Below are positions 43,801 through 52,884 of a stretch of 64,000 bases of DNA, piece by piece (within the stretch, counting starts at the first letter, position 1; each line of letters opens with the position of its first letter). The DNA comes from Bog-159 sp963843255. GTDB taxonomy: Bacteria; Acidobacteriota; Terriglobia; Bryobacterales; Bryobacteraceae. The notes beneath the pieces are model-generated. The model saw nothing but the letters and a program-made list of their open reading frames with translations. It was not told where the DNA came from and made no database searches. The stretch covers positions 992,001 through 1,056,000 of the forward strand of contig CAWJJQ010000009.1 in assembly GCA_963843255.1 (NCBI GenBank), given 5' to 3'. Position numbers and translations under genes: made by a program.

Positions 43801-45494
43801 TTGCGCTCTGTGCCGATGTAGCTAATGAGCGACATAACCATCTCTTCGCGGATGGGATCGATGGGCGGGTTGGTGACCTGGGCGAAGAGCTGCTTGAAAT
43901 AGTGGAACAGGGGTTGGGGGCGGTCGGAGAGGCAGGCGAGCGGCGTATCGGTGCCCATGGAGCCGATGGGCTCCTGGCCATTTTCCGCCATGGGGGCGAG
44001 GATCATTTTCAGATCCTCGTCGGTGTAGCCGAAGGCGCGCTGGCGGCAGAGGATGGTGTCGTGATCGGTATGATGCTCGCGGGAAGGCTCGGCAAGCTGA
44101 TCGAGAGTGACCTGGTTTTCGGCCAGCCACTGGGCGTAGGGCTGGCGGGAGTAGAGGCGCTGCTTGGTTTCCTTGTCGGAGACGATGCGGCCGGCCACGG
44201 TATCGACCAGGAACATCTTGCCGGGCTGGAGGCGGCCTTTGCGTTTGACGTTGCCGGGGGCGATGGGGAGGACGCCGGTTTCCGATGACATGACCACTAA
44301 GTCGTCATGCGTGATGATGTAGCGGGCGGGGCGCAGGCCGTTGCGGTCGAGGGTAGCGCCGATGACGCGGCCGTCGGTGAAGGCGATGGCGGCGGGGCCG
44401 TCCCAAGGCTCCATGAGCGAGGCGTGGTACTCGTAGAAAGCGCGCTTGTCCGGGTTCATGTGGGGATTGCTGGCCCAGGCTTCGGGGATCAGCATGGCCA
44501 TGGCGTGCGGAATGTCGCGGCCGGCCATGTAGAGCAGCTCGAGGGCGTTATCGAAATTGGCCGAATCGCTGCCGCCGGGTTGAATGATGGGGAACAGCTT
44601 CTTGATATCCGCGCCGTACAGGGGAGAACTGAGGATGGACTGGCGGGCGTACATCCAGTTGACGTTGCCGCGCAGGGTGTTGATCTCGCCGTTGTGGGCG
44701 ACGTAGCGGAAAGGATGGGCAAGCTGCCAGGTGGGGAAGGTATTGGTGGAGAAGCGCTGGTGCACCAGGCATAGGGCGCTCATCACATCGGGATCGGAAA
44801 GCTCGCCGTAGAAATGGGCCATCTGAGGGGCGAGCAGGAGGCCTTTGTAAACGATAGTGCGGGCGGAGAGGGAGGGAAGGTAAAAATCGCCCTTGTTGGG
44901 CAAGTTGGAGGCGGCGACTTCGGCTTCGGCGCGTTTGCGGACGATGTAGAGCTTGCGTTCGAGGGCGTCCTGGTCGATGGGACCGGCGCAGCCGATGAAG
45001 ATCTGCTGGATGTAGGGCTGGGAGGCGCGGGCCACGCGGCCGATGGCATCGCCATCCACGGGAGTATCGCGCCAGCCGAGGACGGTGAGCCCTTCCTCGC
45101 GGATGATGCGCTCGAGGATGCCTTCGCAGGAGAGGCGCTGGTGGGGCTCGACGGGCAGGAAGGTCATGCCGACGCCGTATTCGCCTTCGGCGGGGAGGGT
45201 GAAGCCGAGGGTGGCGCATTCGCGGGCGAAGAACTTGTGCGGGATCTGGATGAGGATGCCTGCGCCATCGCCGGTTTCGGGATCGCAGCCGCAGGCGCCG
45301 CGGTGGGTGAGGTTGATGAGGACCTGGATGCCCTTCTGGATGATGTCGTGGGATTTATGGCCTTTGATGCTGGCGACGAAGCCGATACCGCAGGCGTCGT
45401 GTTCAAAGGCGGGGTTGTAGAGTCCCTGCGCTTGCGGCAAGCCGGAAGCCGGGGGTTGGTGAGTTTGACCGGGAATACACTTGGATTCGGTCAT
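40871..45494 (-). CDS. gltB: Glutamate synthase large subunit, interrupted by one frameshift
   Basis: ATG at 45494 follows GGAGG 5-6 nt upstream. Residues 1-34 are a propeptide before the catalytic Cys35 (HDACGIGFVAS). The amidotransferase, central and synthase domains follow. The frame breaks at about 42593-42602: after AIKQVASA the expected RFGVTTNYLVNADELQIKM is in another frame and continues to 40871 with the FMN/iron-sulfur (CHLNTCPVGIATQDP) region and the C-terminal beta-helix. One extra C in GCGCCGC explains it; the corrected length is about 1540 residues. The C-terminal tail (QPPATSHQPRAKV) is encoded by a short tandem repeat. Confidence 0.88.
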
Positions 45495-45715
45495 TTCTTC
45501 CTCCGTGGGATCTTTACAGTTTAACAGCGCTTTAAGTATCACGCAATATGGATCTGCAATTTGTGCAGTATTAGTTGCGCTTATTGTAATACGTTTGTTG
45601 TTTGGGCATTTAAGGTATTGGTGGGAAGTATGATAGCGGTTTTTTAGCGATTGGGATGGGAGAGGCCTTCGAGTTTTGGTTCGTGTTTGCAAATGCCAGC
45701 ACTTCCAAGAGGTGG
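45495..45715. other. gltB upstream region
   Basis: No gene here. On the minus strand TTGCGT-N17-TAAACT sits about 35 nt upstream of the ATG and is a possible promoter; the match to consensus is moderate. The next gene upstream (45716-46633) ends at this spacer. No sigma54 site or riboswitch seen. Confidence 0.35.
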
Positions 45716-46633
45716 TCAGGGTTCAAAGACGGCGGTCAGGGTGACTTCGGTGGAGTTGTAGTGGATTTGGAGGTGGGTGGCGGGGTTGATTTGGCTTCCT
45801 TTGACGCTGGCGAAGCGGCCGGTGACCTTTTGGGCAGTGAGGATGGTGAAAGATTGGCCCGCGGCCGGGACGTAACCGTCAAGGAGAACCAGGTTGAGGG
45901 CGCCGTCGAGTTTCGCCTGACCGCGAACGGTAATCTGGCTGTACTGGAGCTCGGCAGGTCCGCAGATGACGATGTTGAGGGTTTCGGTGGGCGGGGGCGC
46001 GAAGACGCTGACGATGTTCATGGAAACCTCGTCGGTTCTGGCACTTGCGGGAATACTACCGCCATTTGGGCGGACGCCGGTACGGTCGAGTTGGCTTTGG
46101 TCCGTAATTTCAGTTTCAGGAAAATCGCAGACGGGGCTTGGTTGGGGCGCAGCGATTTGGCTGGTTTCGGCGCCGGTGGCGCGGACTTCCTGGAAACGCT
46201 TCAATTGGCGCAACGTGCGATCGATGGAACGCTCGATGCTGGCCTGGTAGCGCGCGAACTTGATGAAGGCGTTGGCTTCCTGGCAATCGGCTTGGAAGGC
46301 GCTGCCCAATTCTTCGGCGGCATCGTGCTTGGGGAGAAGTCCGGCGTAGATTTGGGCTTCCATGGGTAGGGCGCGGTCGAGACGCCAGTGGGCGGCGGCG
46401 ATGTGCAGGACCAGGTTTTCTTCGAGGTGGCCGATGGGGTGGAGGCGGGATTGGAGGTCCTGGAGGAGGGAGTCGAAGGCGGCGGGGTCTTCACCGGGGA
46501 TCAGCAGTTTTTCGGCGCACAAGCCGTGGCGGAGGCCGTTGCGGCTGCTGGCGGCTTTACCTTCAGGGGTACGGGGTCCGGTACTCTTTTTTGCATTGGC
46601 CCGGTTGGCGGCTCGTTTTGCTGGGGACGGCAT
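45716..46633 (-). CDS. Chimeric protein: STGPRTPEGK-type N-terminus fused to an autotransporter-like beta tail
   Basis: A 305-residue protein. Residues ~1-150 match the acidobacterial/planctomycete family beginning ANRANAKKSTGPRTPEGKAA, with a helical middle (SLLQDLQSRLHPIGHLEENL). Residues ~155-225 are a variable linker (QPSPVCDFPETEITDQSQLD). Residues ~225-305 are a beta-segment (LNLVLLDGYVPAAGQSFTIL, TAQKVTGRFASVKGSQIN, EVTLTAVFEP). The same kind of tail ends the giant protein at 57384-63518. No signal peptide, so the tail seems displaced. Function unknown. Confidence 0.7.
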   Translation of the reverse strand: MPSPAKRAANRANAKKSTGPRTPEGKAASSRNGLRHGLCAEKLLIPGEDPAAFDSLLQDLQSRLHPIGHLEENLVLHIAAAHWRLDRALPMEAQIYAGLLPKHDAAEELGSAFQADCQEANAFIKFARYQASIERSIDRTLRQLKRFQEVRATGAETSQIAAPQPSPVCDFPETEITDQSQLDRTGVRPNGGSIPASARTDEVSMNIVSVFAPPPTETLNIVICGPAELQYSQITVRGQAKLDGALNLVLLDGYVPAAGQSFTILTAQKVTGRFASVKGSQINPATHLQIHYNSTEVTLTAVFEP

Positions 46634-46745
46634 TTGGATTGAATCCCTTCATGTCTATTTGAACTGGTTAGATTGGGCTCAAGCGGCGGCGGGATGCGGA
46701 TGTGATTGATGGGCCTGGGTCAGATTTACTTCGAGATTTGTGATT

Positions 46746-46797
46746 GGGCGGGCCTATGAGCCCGGCTAAGGGCCCCGCGCAGTCTGAGCCGCCCCAC
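46746..46797. repeat. Possible second copy of the GTGGGGC...GCGGGG palindromic element, degenerate
   Basis: Minus strand starts GTGGGGCGGC and continues GCGGGGCCC, like the element at 33587-33658. Stems are imperfect and the internal hairpins are shorter. It lies upstream of the TPR gene. Confidence 0.4.
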
Positions 46798-46803
46798 TAC
46801 AAT
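46798..46803 (+). promoter_or_regulatory. Putative -10 element of the TPR-protein gene
   Basis: TACAAT, 7 nt before the GTG at 46811, no ribosome site: predicted leaderless start. Confidence 0.4.
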
Positions 46804-46810
46804 AGTTTTA

Positions 46811-47719
46811 GTGAGACTTTCCCTCATCATGGCGGTATCGGCGAGCCTGCTGGCCGGCCAGACCGCGCAACAACTGGCGGAATCCGGACACTGCAAAGAA
46901 GCCGTGCCTTTGCTGAAGGCGGCTCTGCCGAAAGCGGCAAACCTGGAGATCCGGAAACGCCTGGGTGTAGACGGGATGCGCTGCGGCATGACGCTGGGCG
47001 ACCCGGACATGGCGCTCGATTTCTGGCGCGATCTGAACAAGCGATTTCCCAGCGACCCCGAGGTCCTATACCTCTCGGTCCACATCTTCTCGGATCTTTC
47101 CGTGCGCGCTTCGCAGAGGCTGATGGTGTCGGCCCCCGCATCCTACCAGGTACACGAGCTCAACGCCGAGGCGCTGGAAACGCGGGGAAAGTGGAGCGAG
47201 GCGGAAGCCGAGTATCGCGAGGTGCTGAAGCGGGATCCACAGTTGCCTGGCATCCACTACCGAATCGGCCGGCTGCTGCTTTCCAATCCGGATGCGGCGG
47301 CCAGAAAGGCCGACGCCCGGCAGGAGTTCGAAGAAGAGCTGAAAATCGATCCCAAGAATGCGGGCGCCGAATACGTGCTCGGCGAACTCGCGCGCCAGGA
47401 CGGCCAGGACGATACGGCGATTGATCATTTCCGGCGGTCCACGAAGCTGGATGCCAGCTTCGCGGATGCCTTCATCGGGCTAGGCCGCACGCTGCTGGCG
47501 GCCAACCATGCGGCGGAAGCCGTCGGCCCGCTGGAGACAGCGGTGAAACTAGATCCCAATAGCCCCATGGCGCATTTCCAACTGGCCAATGCATACACGC
47601 AAACGGGCCGCAAGGAGGACGCCGCGCGCGAATTCGAACTGCAGAAGCAGGCCAGCCAAAAGCTGACGCAGACCGATCAGCAGGTGCGGCAGGGCATTGC
47701 GGGCGCTCCCCCGAAATAA
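46811..47719 (+). CDS. TPR-repeat protein with signal peptide
   Basis: A 302-residue secreted or periplasmic protein. GTG start, signal ~1-18 (SLLAG), then about seven TPR-like helix pairs, e.g. ALETRGKWSEAEAEYREVLK, GRLLLSNPDAAARKADARQE, LGRTLLAANHAAEAVGPLET, LANAYTQTGRKEDAAREFEL. TPRs mediate protein binding; the partner is unknown. Convergent with carB. Confidence 0.85.
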   Translation: MRLSLIMAVSASLLAGQTAQQLAESGHCKEAVPLLKAALPKAANLEIRKRLGVDGMRCGMTLGDPDMALDFWRDLNKRFPSDPEVLYLSVHIFSDLSVRASQRLMVSAPASYQVHELNAEALETRGKWSEAEAEYREVLKRDPQLPGIHYRIGRLLLSNPDAAARKADARQEFEEELKIDPKNAGAEYVLGELARQDGQDDTAIDHFRRSTKLDASFADAFIGLGRTLLAANHAAEAVGPLETAVKLDPNSPMAHFQLANAYTQTGRKEDAAREFELQKQASQKLTQTDQQVRQGIAGAPPK

Positions 47720-47729
47720 TCGCTCTTGG

Positions 47730-50700
47730 TCAGGCCAAAGTTTTTTCCCGCGCGTGGATCTCCTGCAGGCTCCAGACGCGGATGGGATCGCGGCGGCGGG
47801 CCGCCATGGCTTCGGTGGCCGCGCGCGCGCCGCTCATGGTGGTGATGCAAGGCACGCGATGGGTCACCGCGCTGCGGCGGATAGCCTTTTCATCGAAGAA
47901 CGCAGGGGCGCCCGCGGTAGTGTATACCGCGAGCTGGATGGTGCCGGCCTTCAGCAGATCGACCGCATTAGGACGGCCTTCGTTCACCTTGAACACGATC
48001 TTGCACGTCAGGCCAGCCGCGCGCAGAGCGGCGGCAGTGCCGCGGGTGGCCACCAGTTGAAAGCCGAGAGCGGCGAATTTGCGGGCCACATCCACGGCTT
48101 CCGGTTTGTGGCGCTCGTTGACGCTGATGAAGACGGTGCCCTTCTCCGGCAGCGGCGTGCCGGCGCTGATCTGCGCCTTGGCGAAGGCCTCGCCGAAGTT
48201 GGCGCCTACCCCCATCACCTCGCCCGTAGACCGCATCTCCGGCCCCAGCGCGGGATCCACGCCTGGAAATTTGTTGAACGGAAATACGGGCGATTTGACG
48301 AAATCCTGGGGCACCGCCAGCACACCCCGGGCATCCGTGAAATCGCGGATCCGCTTACCCAGCATCAGGCCCACGGCGATCTTCGGCAGCGGTATGCCGG
48401 TGGCCTTGCTGACATACGGAACCGTACGCGAGGCGCGCGGGTTCACCTCCAGCACGTACACGATGCCGTTCTGGATGGCGTACTGCACGTTCATCAGCCC
48501 GATCACATGCAGCGCCTTCGCCAGGCGCACTGTGTAATCTTGAATGGTGTCCAGTTGCGGCCGCGGAATGGACTGTGAAGGCAGGACGCAGGAACTATCG
48601 CCCGAGTGCACGCCCGCTTCTTCGATGTGTTCCATGATGCCTGCGATTAGTACCTCTTCGCCGTCGCACAGCGCATCCACATCCACTTCCGTGGCGTCTT
48701 CGAGGAAGCGATCGATCAGCACCGGCCGGTCCTGGGAGAAGGTCACCGCTTCGCGCATGTACTGGCGGACGTTTTCTTCATCGTAGGCGATCACCATGGC
48801 GCGCCCGCCCAGCACGTAACTGGGCCGCACCAGCACCGGATAGCCGATGCGGCGGGCGATGGCACAGGCTTCTTCCACGCTGGTTGCCGATCCGTTTTCG
48901 GGGGCGGGAATGCCGAGATCGTCGAGCAGTTTGCCGAAGAGTTTGCGATCCTCGGCCAGGTCGATGTTACGCGGATCGGTGCCGATGATGGGCACGCCTT
49001 GATGTTGCAGAGGCAGCGCCAGGGTGAGCGGCGTCTGCCCGCCGAATTGCACGATCACCCCATCGGGCTTTTCAGTATCGAAAATGTTGAGCACGTGCTC
49101 CAGGGTGAGCGGCTCGAAGTATAGCCGGTCGCTGGTGTCGTAATCCGTAGAAACCGTCTCCGGATTACAGTTCACCATGATGGACTCGTAGCCCATCTCC
49201 TGCAAGGCGAACGAGGCGTGGCAGCAGCAGTAGTCGAACTCGATGCCCTGTCCGATGCGGTTGGGACCGCTGCCCAGAATCATGACCTTTTTGCGGTCCG
49301 ACGGATCGGCTTCGGAGACGCTTTCGTAGCTCGAATAGAGATACGGCGTGAAGCTCTCGAACTCGGCGGCGCAGGTGTCCACGCGATTGAAGACGGCTTC
49401 CACGCCCAGGCTTTTGCGCTTTTCCCGCAACGCCATTTCCGGGATGCCCCAGGTTTTCGAAAGCTGCGCATCGGAGATGCCGTAGCGCTTGGCGCGCAAC
49501 ATCAGGTCCCGGGAGACGGTATCCGGCTGTGTGCGCTGCAGCTCGCCCTGGAAGCGGATCACTTCTTCGATCTGTTCCAGAAACCACGGATCGATGGAGG
49601 TCATTTCGTGAATTTCTTCGGCGGTGAAGCCGTTCTCGAAGGCGAAGCGGATATAGTTGAAACGGTCCGGCGTGGGGGTGATCAGTTTCTGCGGGATCAG
49701 GTTCTTGTCCAGCTTCTCGGAGCCGAAGGCCTTGCCGGTTTCCAGGCTGCGGAGTCCTTTCCACATGGCCTGTTTGAACGTGCGGCCGATGGCCATCACT
49801 TCGCCCACCGATTTCATCTGGGTGCCGAGCGTGGGATCGGCGCCCGGAAACTTCTCGAACTGCCACTTGGGGATTTTGACGACCACGTAATCGATAGTGG
49901 GCTCGAAGCAGGCGGGCGTTTTGCGGGTGATGTCGTTGCGAATCTCGTCCAGCCGGTAGCCCACGGCCAGCTTGGCGGCGATTTTGGCGATCGGGAATCC
50001 GGTGGCTTTAGAAGCCAGCGCGGAGCTGCGAGAGACGCGCGGATTCATCTCGATGATGACCATGCGGCCAGTCTTGGGATCGATCGCGAACTGCACGTTC
50101 GATCCGCCGGTATCCACGCCGATCTCGCGCAGGCAGCGGATGGCGCCGTCGCGCATCATCTGGTATTCGCGATCGGTCAGGGTCTGGGCCGGGGCCACGG
50201 TGATGGAGTCGCCGGTGTGCACCCCCATGGGATCGAAATTCTCGATGGAGCAGACGATGATGACGTTGTCGGCCAGGTCGCGCATCACCTCCAGCTCGAA
50301 TTCCTTCCAGCCCAGCACGCTCTCTTCGATCAGCACTTCGTGCACCGGCGAAAGCGCAATGCCGCGCTCGATGATTTCGACCAGGTCTTCACGATTGTAG
50401 GCGATGCCGCCGCCGGTTCCGCCAAGCGTAAAACTGGGGCGCAGAATGCACGGATAGCCGATACGTTCGCCGAACTCGAGAGCCTCCGCCTCAGTCTTCA
50501 CCAGCTTTGAGCGAGGCGTTTCGAGGCCGATGGAGCGCATGGCATCTTTGAACAGCAGGCGGTCTTCGGCTTTCTTGATGGCGTCGATTTTGGCGCCGAT
50601 CAACTCTACTCCGTACTGCTCGAGCACGCCCGCTTCGGCCAGTTCCATGGACAGATTCAGACCGGTCTGGCCGCCTACGGTGGAGAGCAGCGCATCGGGC

Positions 50701-50945
50701 CGCTCTTTGCGGATGATTTCTTCCAGGTATACGCGGGTAAGCGGTTCGATATAAGTGCGGTCGGCCAGGTCCGGATCGGTCATGATGGTGGCGGGATTCG
50801 AATTCACCAGCACGACTTCGAACCCATCCGCACGCAGCGCCTTGGCCGCCTGAGTGCCGGAGTAATCGAACTCGCAGGCCTGGCCGATGACAATGGGGCC
50901 GGAGCCGATGATCAGGATGCGGTGGAGATCGTTACGCCGCGGCAT
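47730..50945 (-). CDS. carB: Carbamoyl-phosphate synthase large subunit
   Basis: A 1071-residue protein of normal length with two ATP-grasp halves. Seen are IIGSGPIVIGQACEFDYSGT, NPATIMTDPDLADRTYIEPL, FDYCCCHASFALQEMGYESI, NCNPETVSTDYDTSDRLYFE, and the C-terminal MGS-type allosteric domain (ATRGTAAALRAAGLTC). It makes carbamoyl phosphate from bicarbonate, ammonia and two ATP for pyrimidine and arginine synthesis. It starts 3 nt after the carA stop; the two genes are one operon. Confidence 0.97.
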   Translation of the reverse strand: MPRRNDLHRILIIGSGPIVIGQACEFDYSGTQAAKALRADGFEVVLVNSNPATIMTDPDLADRTYIEPLTRVYLEEIIRKERPDALLSTVGGQTGLNLSMELAEAGVLEQYGVELIGAKIDAIKKAEDRLLFKDAMRSIGLETPRSKLVKTEAEALEFGERIGYPCILRPSFTLGGTGGGIAYNREDLVEIIERGIALSPVHEVLIEESVLGWKEFELEVMRDLADNVIIVCSIENFDPMGVHTGDSITVAPAQTLTDREYQMMRDGAIRCLREIGVDTGGSNVQFAIDPKTGRMVIIEMNPRVSRSSALASKATGFPIAKIAAKLAVGYRLDEIRNDITRKTPACFEPTIDYVVVKIPKWQFEKFPGADPTLGTQMKSVGEVMAIGRTFKQAMWKGLRSLETGKAFGSEKLDKNLIPQKLITPTPDRFNYIRFAFENGFTAEEIHEMTSIDPWFLEQIEEVIRFQGELQRTQPDTVSRDLMLRAKRYGISDAQLSKTWGIPEMALREKRKSLGVEAVFNRVDTCAAEFESFTPYLYSSYESVSEADPSDRKKVMILGSGPNRIGQGIEFDYCCCHASFALQEMGYESIMVNCNPETVSTDYDTSDRLYFEPLTLEHVLNIFDTEKPDGVIVQFGGQTPLTLALPLQHQGVPIIGTDPRNIDLAEDRKLFGKLLDDLGIPAPENGSATSVEEACAIARRIGYPVLVRPSYVLGGRAMVIAYDEENVRQYMREAVTFSQDRPVLIDRFLEDATEVDVDALCDGEEVLIAGIMEHIEEAGVHSGDSSCVLPSQSIPRPQLDTIQDYTVRLAKALHVIGLMNVQYAIQNGIVYVLEVNPRASRTVPYVSKATGIPLPKIAVGLMLGKRIRDFTDARGVLAVPQDFVKSPVFPFNKFPGVDPALGPEMRSTGEVMGVGANFGEAFAKAQISAGTPLPEKGTVFISVNERHKPEAVDVARKFAALGFQLVATRGTAAALRAAGLTCKIVFKVNEGRPNAVDLLKAGTIQLAVYTTAGAPAFFDEKAIRRSAVTHRVPCITTMSGARAATEAMAARRRDPIRVWSLQEIHAREKTLA

Positions 50946-50948
50946 CGG

Positions 50949-52076
50949 TTAGCGCTCGCCCGCCATCAGCTTGACGAAGTCATCGAAGAGATAGTGAGAA
51001 TCGTGGGGGCCGGGCGCGGCCTCCGGATGATATTGCACACAGAACACCGGATGATTCCGGAGCCGGAAGCCCTCCAGCGTTTGATCGTTAAGATTCATGT
51101 GAGTGATTTCGACTGCGCTCCGATCGAGCGAGTCCGGGTCCACGGCGAAACCGTGATTGTGGGAGGTGATCTCGACTCTGTTGGTGGCCTTGTTGATGAC
51201 CGGATGATTGGCGCCGCGATGACCGAATTTCAATTTGTAGGTGCGCCCGCCGGCGGCCAAGCCCAGGATCTGGTGGCCGAGGCAGATGCCGAAGATGGGC
51301 GTTTTGCCGATCAACTTGCGCACGTTGCTCACCTGGGCCTGCAGCGGTTCGGGATCGCCGGGTCCGTTCGACAGGAACACGCCGTCGGGTTTCAGCGCCA
51401 GCACATCTTCCGCGGACGTCAGCGCGGGCACCACTGTAACACGGCAGCCCACCTGCACCAGGCGGCGCAGGATATTTTGCTTGATGCCAAAATCGTAAGC
51501 GGCCACGTGGAAACGCGGCGCGGCGGGCGCCGGCACGATCTCCGAAGGGGAGCAGGCTTCGACAGGCTTGTCCCACTTGTACGATTCGGCAGTGGAGACG
51601 CGGCTGGCCAGATCCAGACCCGCCATGGCGGGGATCCGCCGCGCTTTTTCAATCAGCTTGGCGGCATCGGTTTCGACCGCCGACAAAACACCGCGCATCA
51701 CGCCGCGAGTGCGCAGGTGGCGCACCAGCGCGCGGGTATCCAAGTCTGAAACCACCGGAATGCCGTGCCGGCCGAGAAACTCGCGTGCCTCTTCGTCGGA
51801 CCGCCAGTTGCTGGTGATGGAGGAGAACTCGCGTACGGCCAGCCCTTCGATGTAAGGGCGGGTGGCTTCGTTATCCTCCGCGTTGGTTCCGTAATTTCCG
51901 ATTTGCGGATTGGTCAGGATGACAATCTGGCCGGAATATGACGGATCGGTGAATATTTCCTGGTAGCCGGTAATGGCTGTATTGAAGACGACCTCGCCGG
52001 ATCGCTCGGCGGGCGCACCAAAACTCCTGCCCTCGAAGACGGTGCCGTCTTCCAGGGCGAGGATGGCAGATGGCAA
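50949..52076 (-). CDS. carA: Carbamoyl-phosphate synthase small subunit
   Basis: A 375-residue glutaminase subunit. N-terminal domain ALEDGTVFEGRSFGAPAERSGE; class I amidotransferase domain with the nucleophile Cys in IFGICLGHQILGLA and the His-Glu pair in VQYHPEAAPGPHDS. It delivers ammonia from glutamine to CarB. Start is TTG at 52076 with GGAGG 9 nt upstream. A -10 element (TAAAAT, extended TGCTAAAAT on the minus strand at 52109-52114) is visible. No PyrR- or arginine-type attenuator was recognised. Confidence 0.95.
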   Translation of the reverse strand: MPSAILALEDGTVFEGRSFGAPAERSGEVVFNTAITGYQEIFTDPSYSGQIVILTNPQIGNYGTNAEDNEATRPYIEGLAVREFSSITSNWRSDEEAREFLGRHGIPVVSDLDTRALVRHLRTRGVMRGVLSAVETDAAKLIEKARRIPAMAGLDLASRVSTAESYKWDKPVEACSPSEIVPAPAAPRFHVAAYDFGIKQNILRRLVQVGCRVTVVPALTSAEDVLALKPDGVFLSNGPGDPEPLQAQVSNVRKLIGKTPIFGICLGHQILGLAAGGRTYKLKFGHRGANHPVINKATNRVEITSHNHGFAVDPDSLDRSAVEITHMNLNDQTLEGFRLRNHPVFCVQYHPEAAPGPHDSHYLFDDFVKLMAGER

Positions 52077-52108
52077 CTCTATGGTCCTCCCGGGGAGTGG
52101 TCAGTCCT

Positions 52109-52114
52109 ATTTTA
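52109..52114 (-). promoter_or_regulatory. Extended -10 element of the carAB operon
   Basis: On the minus strand TGC precedes TAAAAT, an extended -10. It is about 33 nt from the carA start. The -35 is poor. Confidence 0.45.
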
Positions 52115-52235
52115 GCAGGGGCATGGGTGGCGCGCCAGAATTAATCCCGGCAGGGGCGGCGGCGTATCACACCCGTATGCCGCGCATCGGCCGTATCATT
52201 CCCGCGCGGAATTCCCGGCATGGCCTTCTAACGAA

Positions 52236-52884
52236 CCGCGCAAAACGGGGCGCCCCGCGCCGCTAGAAACTGCGGAGTTCCTATCCTAAATGGCGGCGCG
52301 GGATACGCGTCCCTTTGCGCTTTTTATGACCGCGCAAAACGGGGCGCCCCGCGCCGCTGGAAACTGCGGAGTTCCTATCCTAAATGGCGGCGCGGGATAC
52401 GCGCCCCTTTGCGCTTTTTATGACCGCGCAAAACGGGCCGCCCCGCGCCGCTGGAAACTGCGGAGTTCCTCTCCTAAATGGCGGCGCGGGATACGCGCCC
52501 CTTTGCGCTTTTTATGACCGCGCAAAACGGGCCGCCCCGCGCCGCTGGAAACTGCGGAGTTCCTCTCCTAAATGGCGGCGCGGGATACGCGTCCCTTTGC
52601 GCTTTTTATGACCGCGCAAAACGGGCCGCCCCGCGTCGCTGGAAACTGCGGAGTTCCTCTCCTAAATGGCGGCGCGGGCTACGCGTCCCTTTGCGCTTTT
52701 TATGACCGCGCAAAACGGGGCGCCCCGCGCCGCTGGAAACTGCGGAGTTCCTATCCTCACTGGCGGCGCGGGATACGCGCTCCTTTGCGCTTTTTATGAC
52801 CGCGCAAAACGGGGCGCCCCGCGTCGCTGGAAACTGCGGAGTTCCTCTCCTAAATGGCGGCGCGGACGCGCGCCCCATTGCGCT
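52236..52884. repeat. 94-bp palindromic repeat, array 2 (seven units, type A)
   Basis: Seven head-to-tail units start at 52236, 52330, 52424, 52518, 52612, 52706 and 52800; the last is shortened to about 85 bp. Each unit folds: outer arms GCGCAAAACGGGGCGC / GCGCCCCTTTGCGC, middle arms CCCGCGCCGC / GCGGCGCGGG, and an inner hairpin GGAAACT / AGTTCC. CGGGGCGCCCCG is also a local palindrome. The array lies between carA and the putative selenoprotein gene; the rest of the spacer (52077-52235) holds the carA promoter and nothing else recognised. The end abuts the stop codon at 52883. Confidence 0.9.

Noticed and set aside
42576..44288. 570-residue plus-strand open frame
   Set aside because: Antisense to gltB; low-complexity Gly/Ala/Glu composition and no domain.
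49218..50510. 430-residue plus-strand open frame opposite carB
   Set aside because: Antisense shadow of carB.
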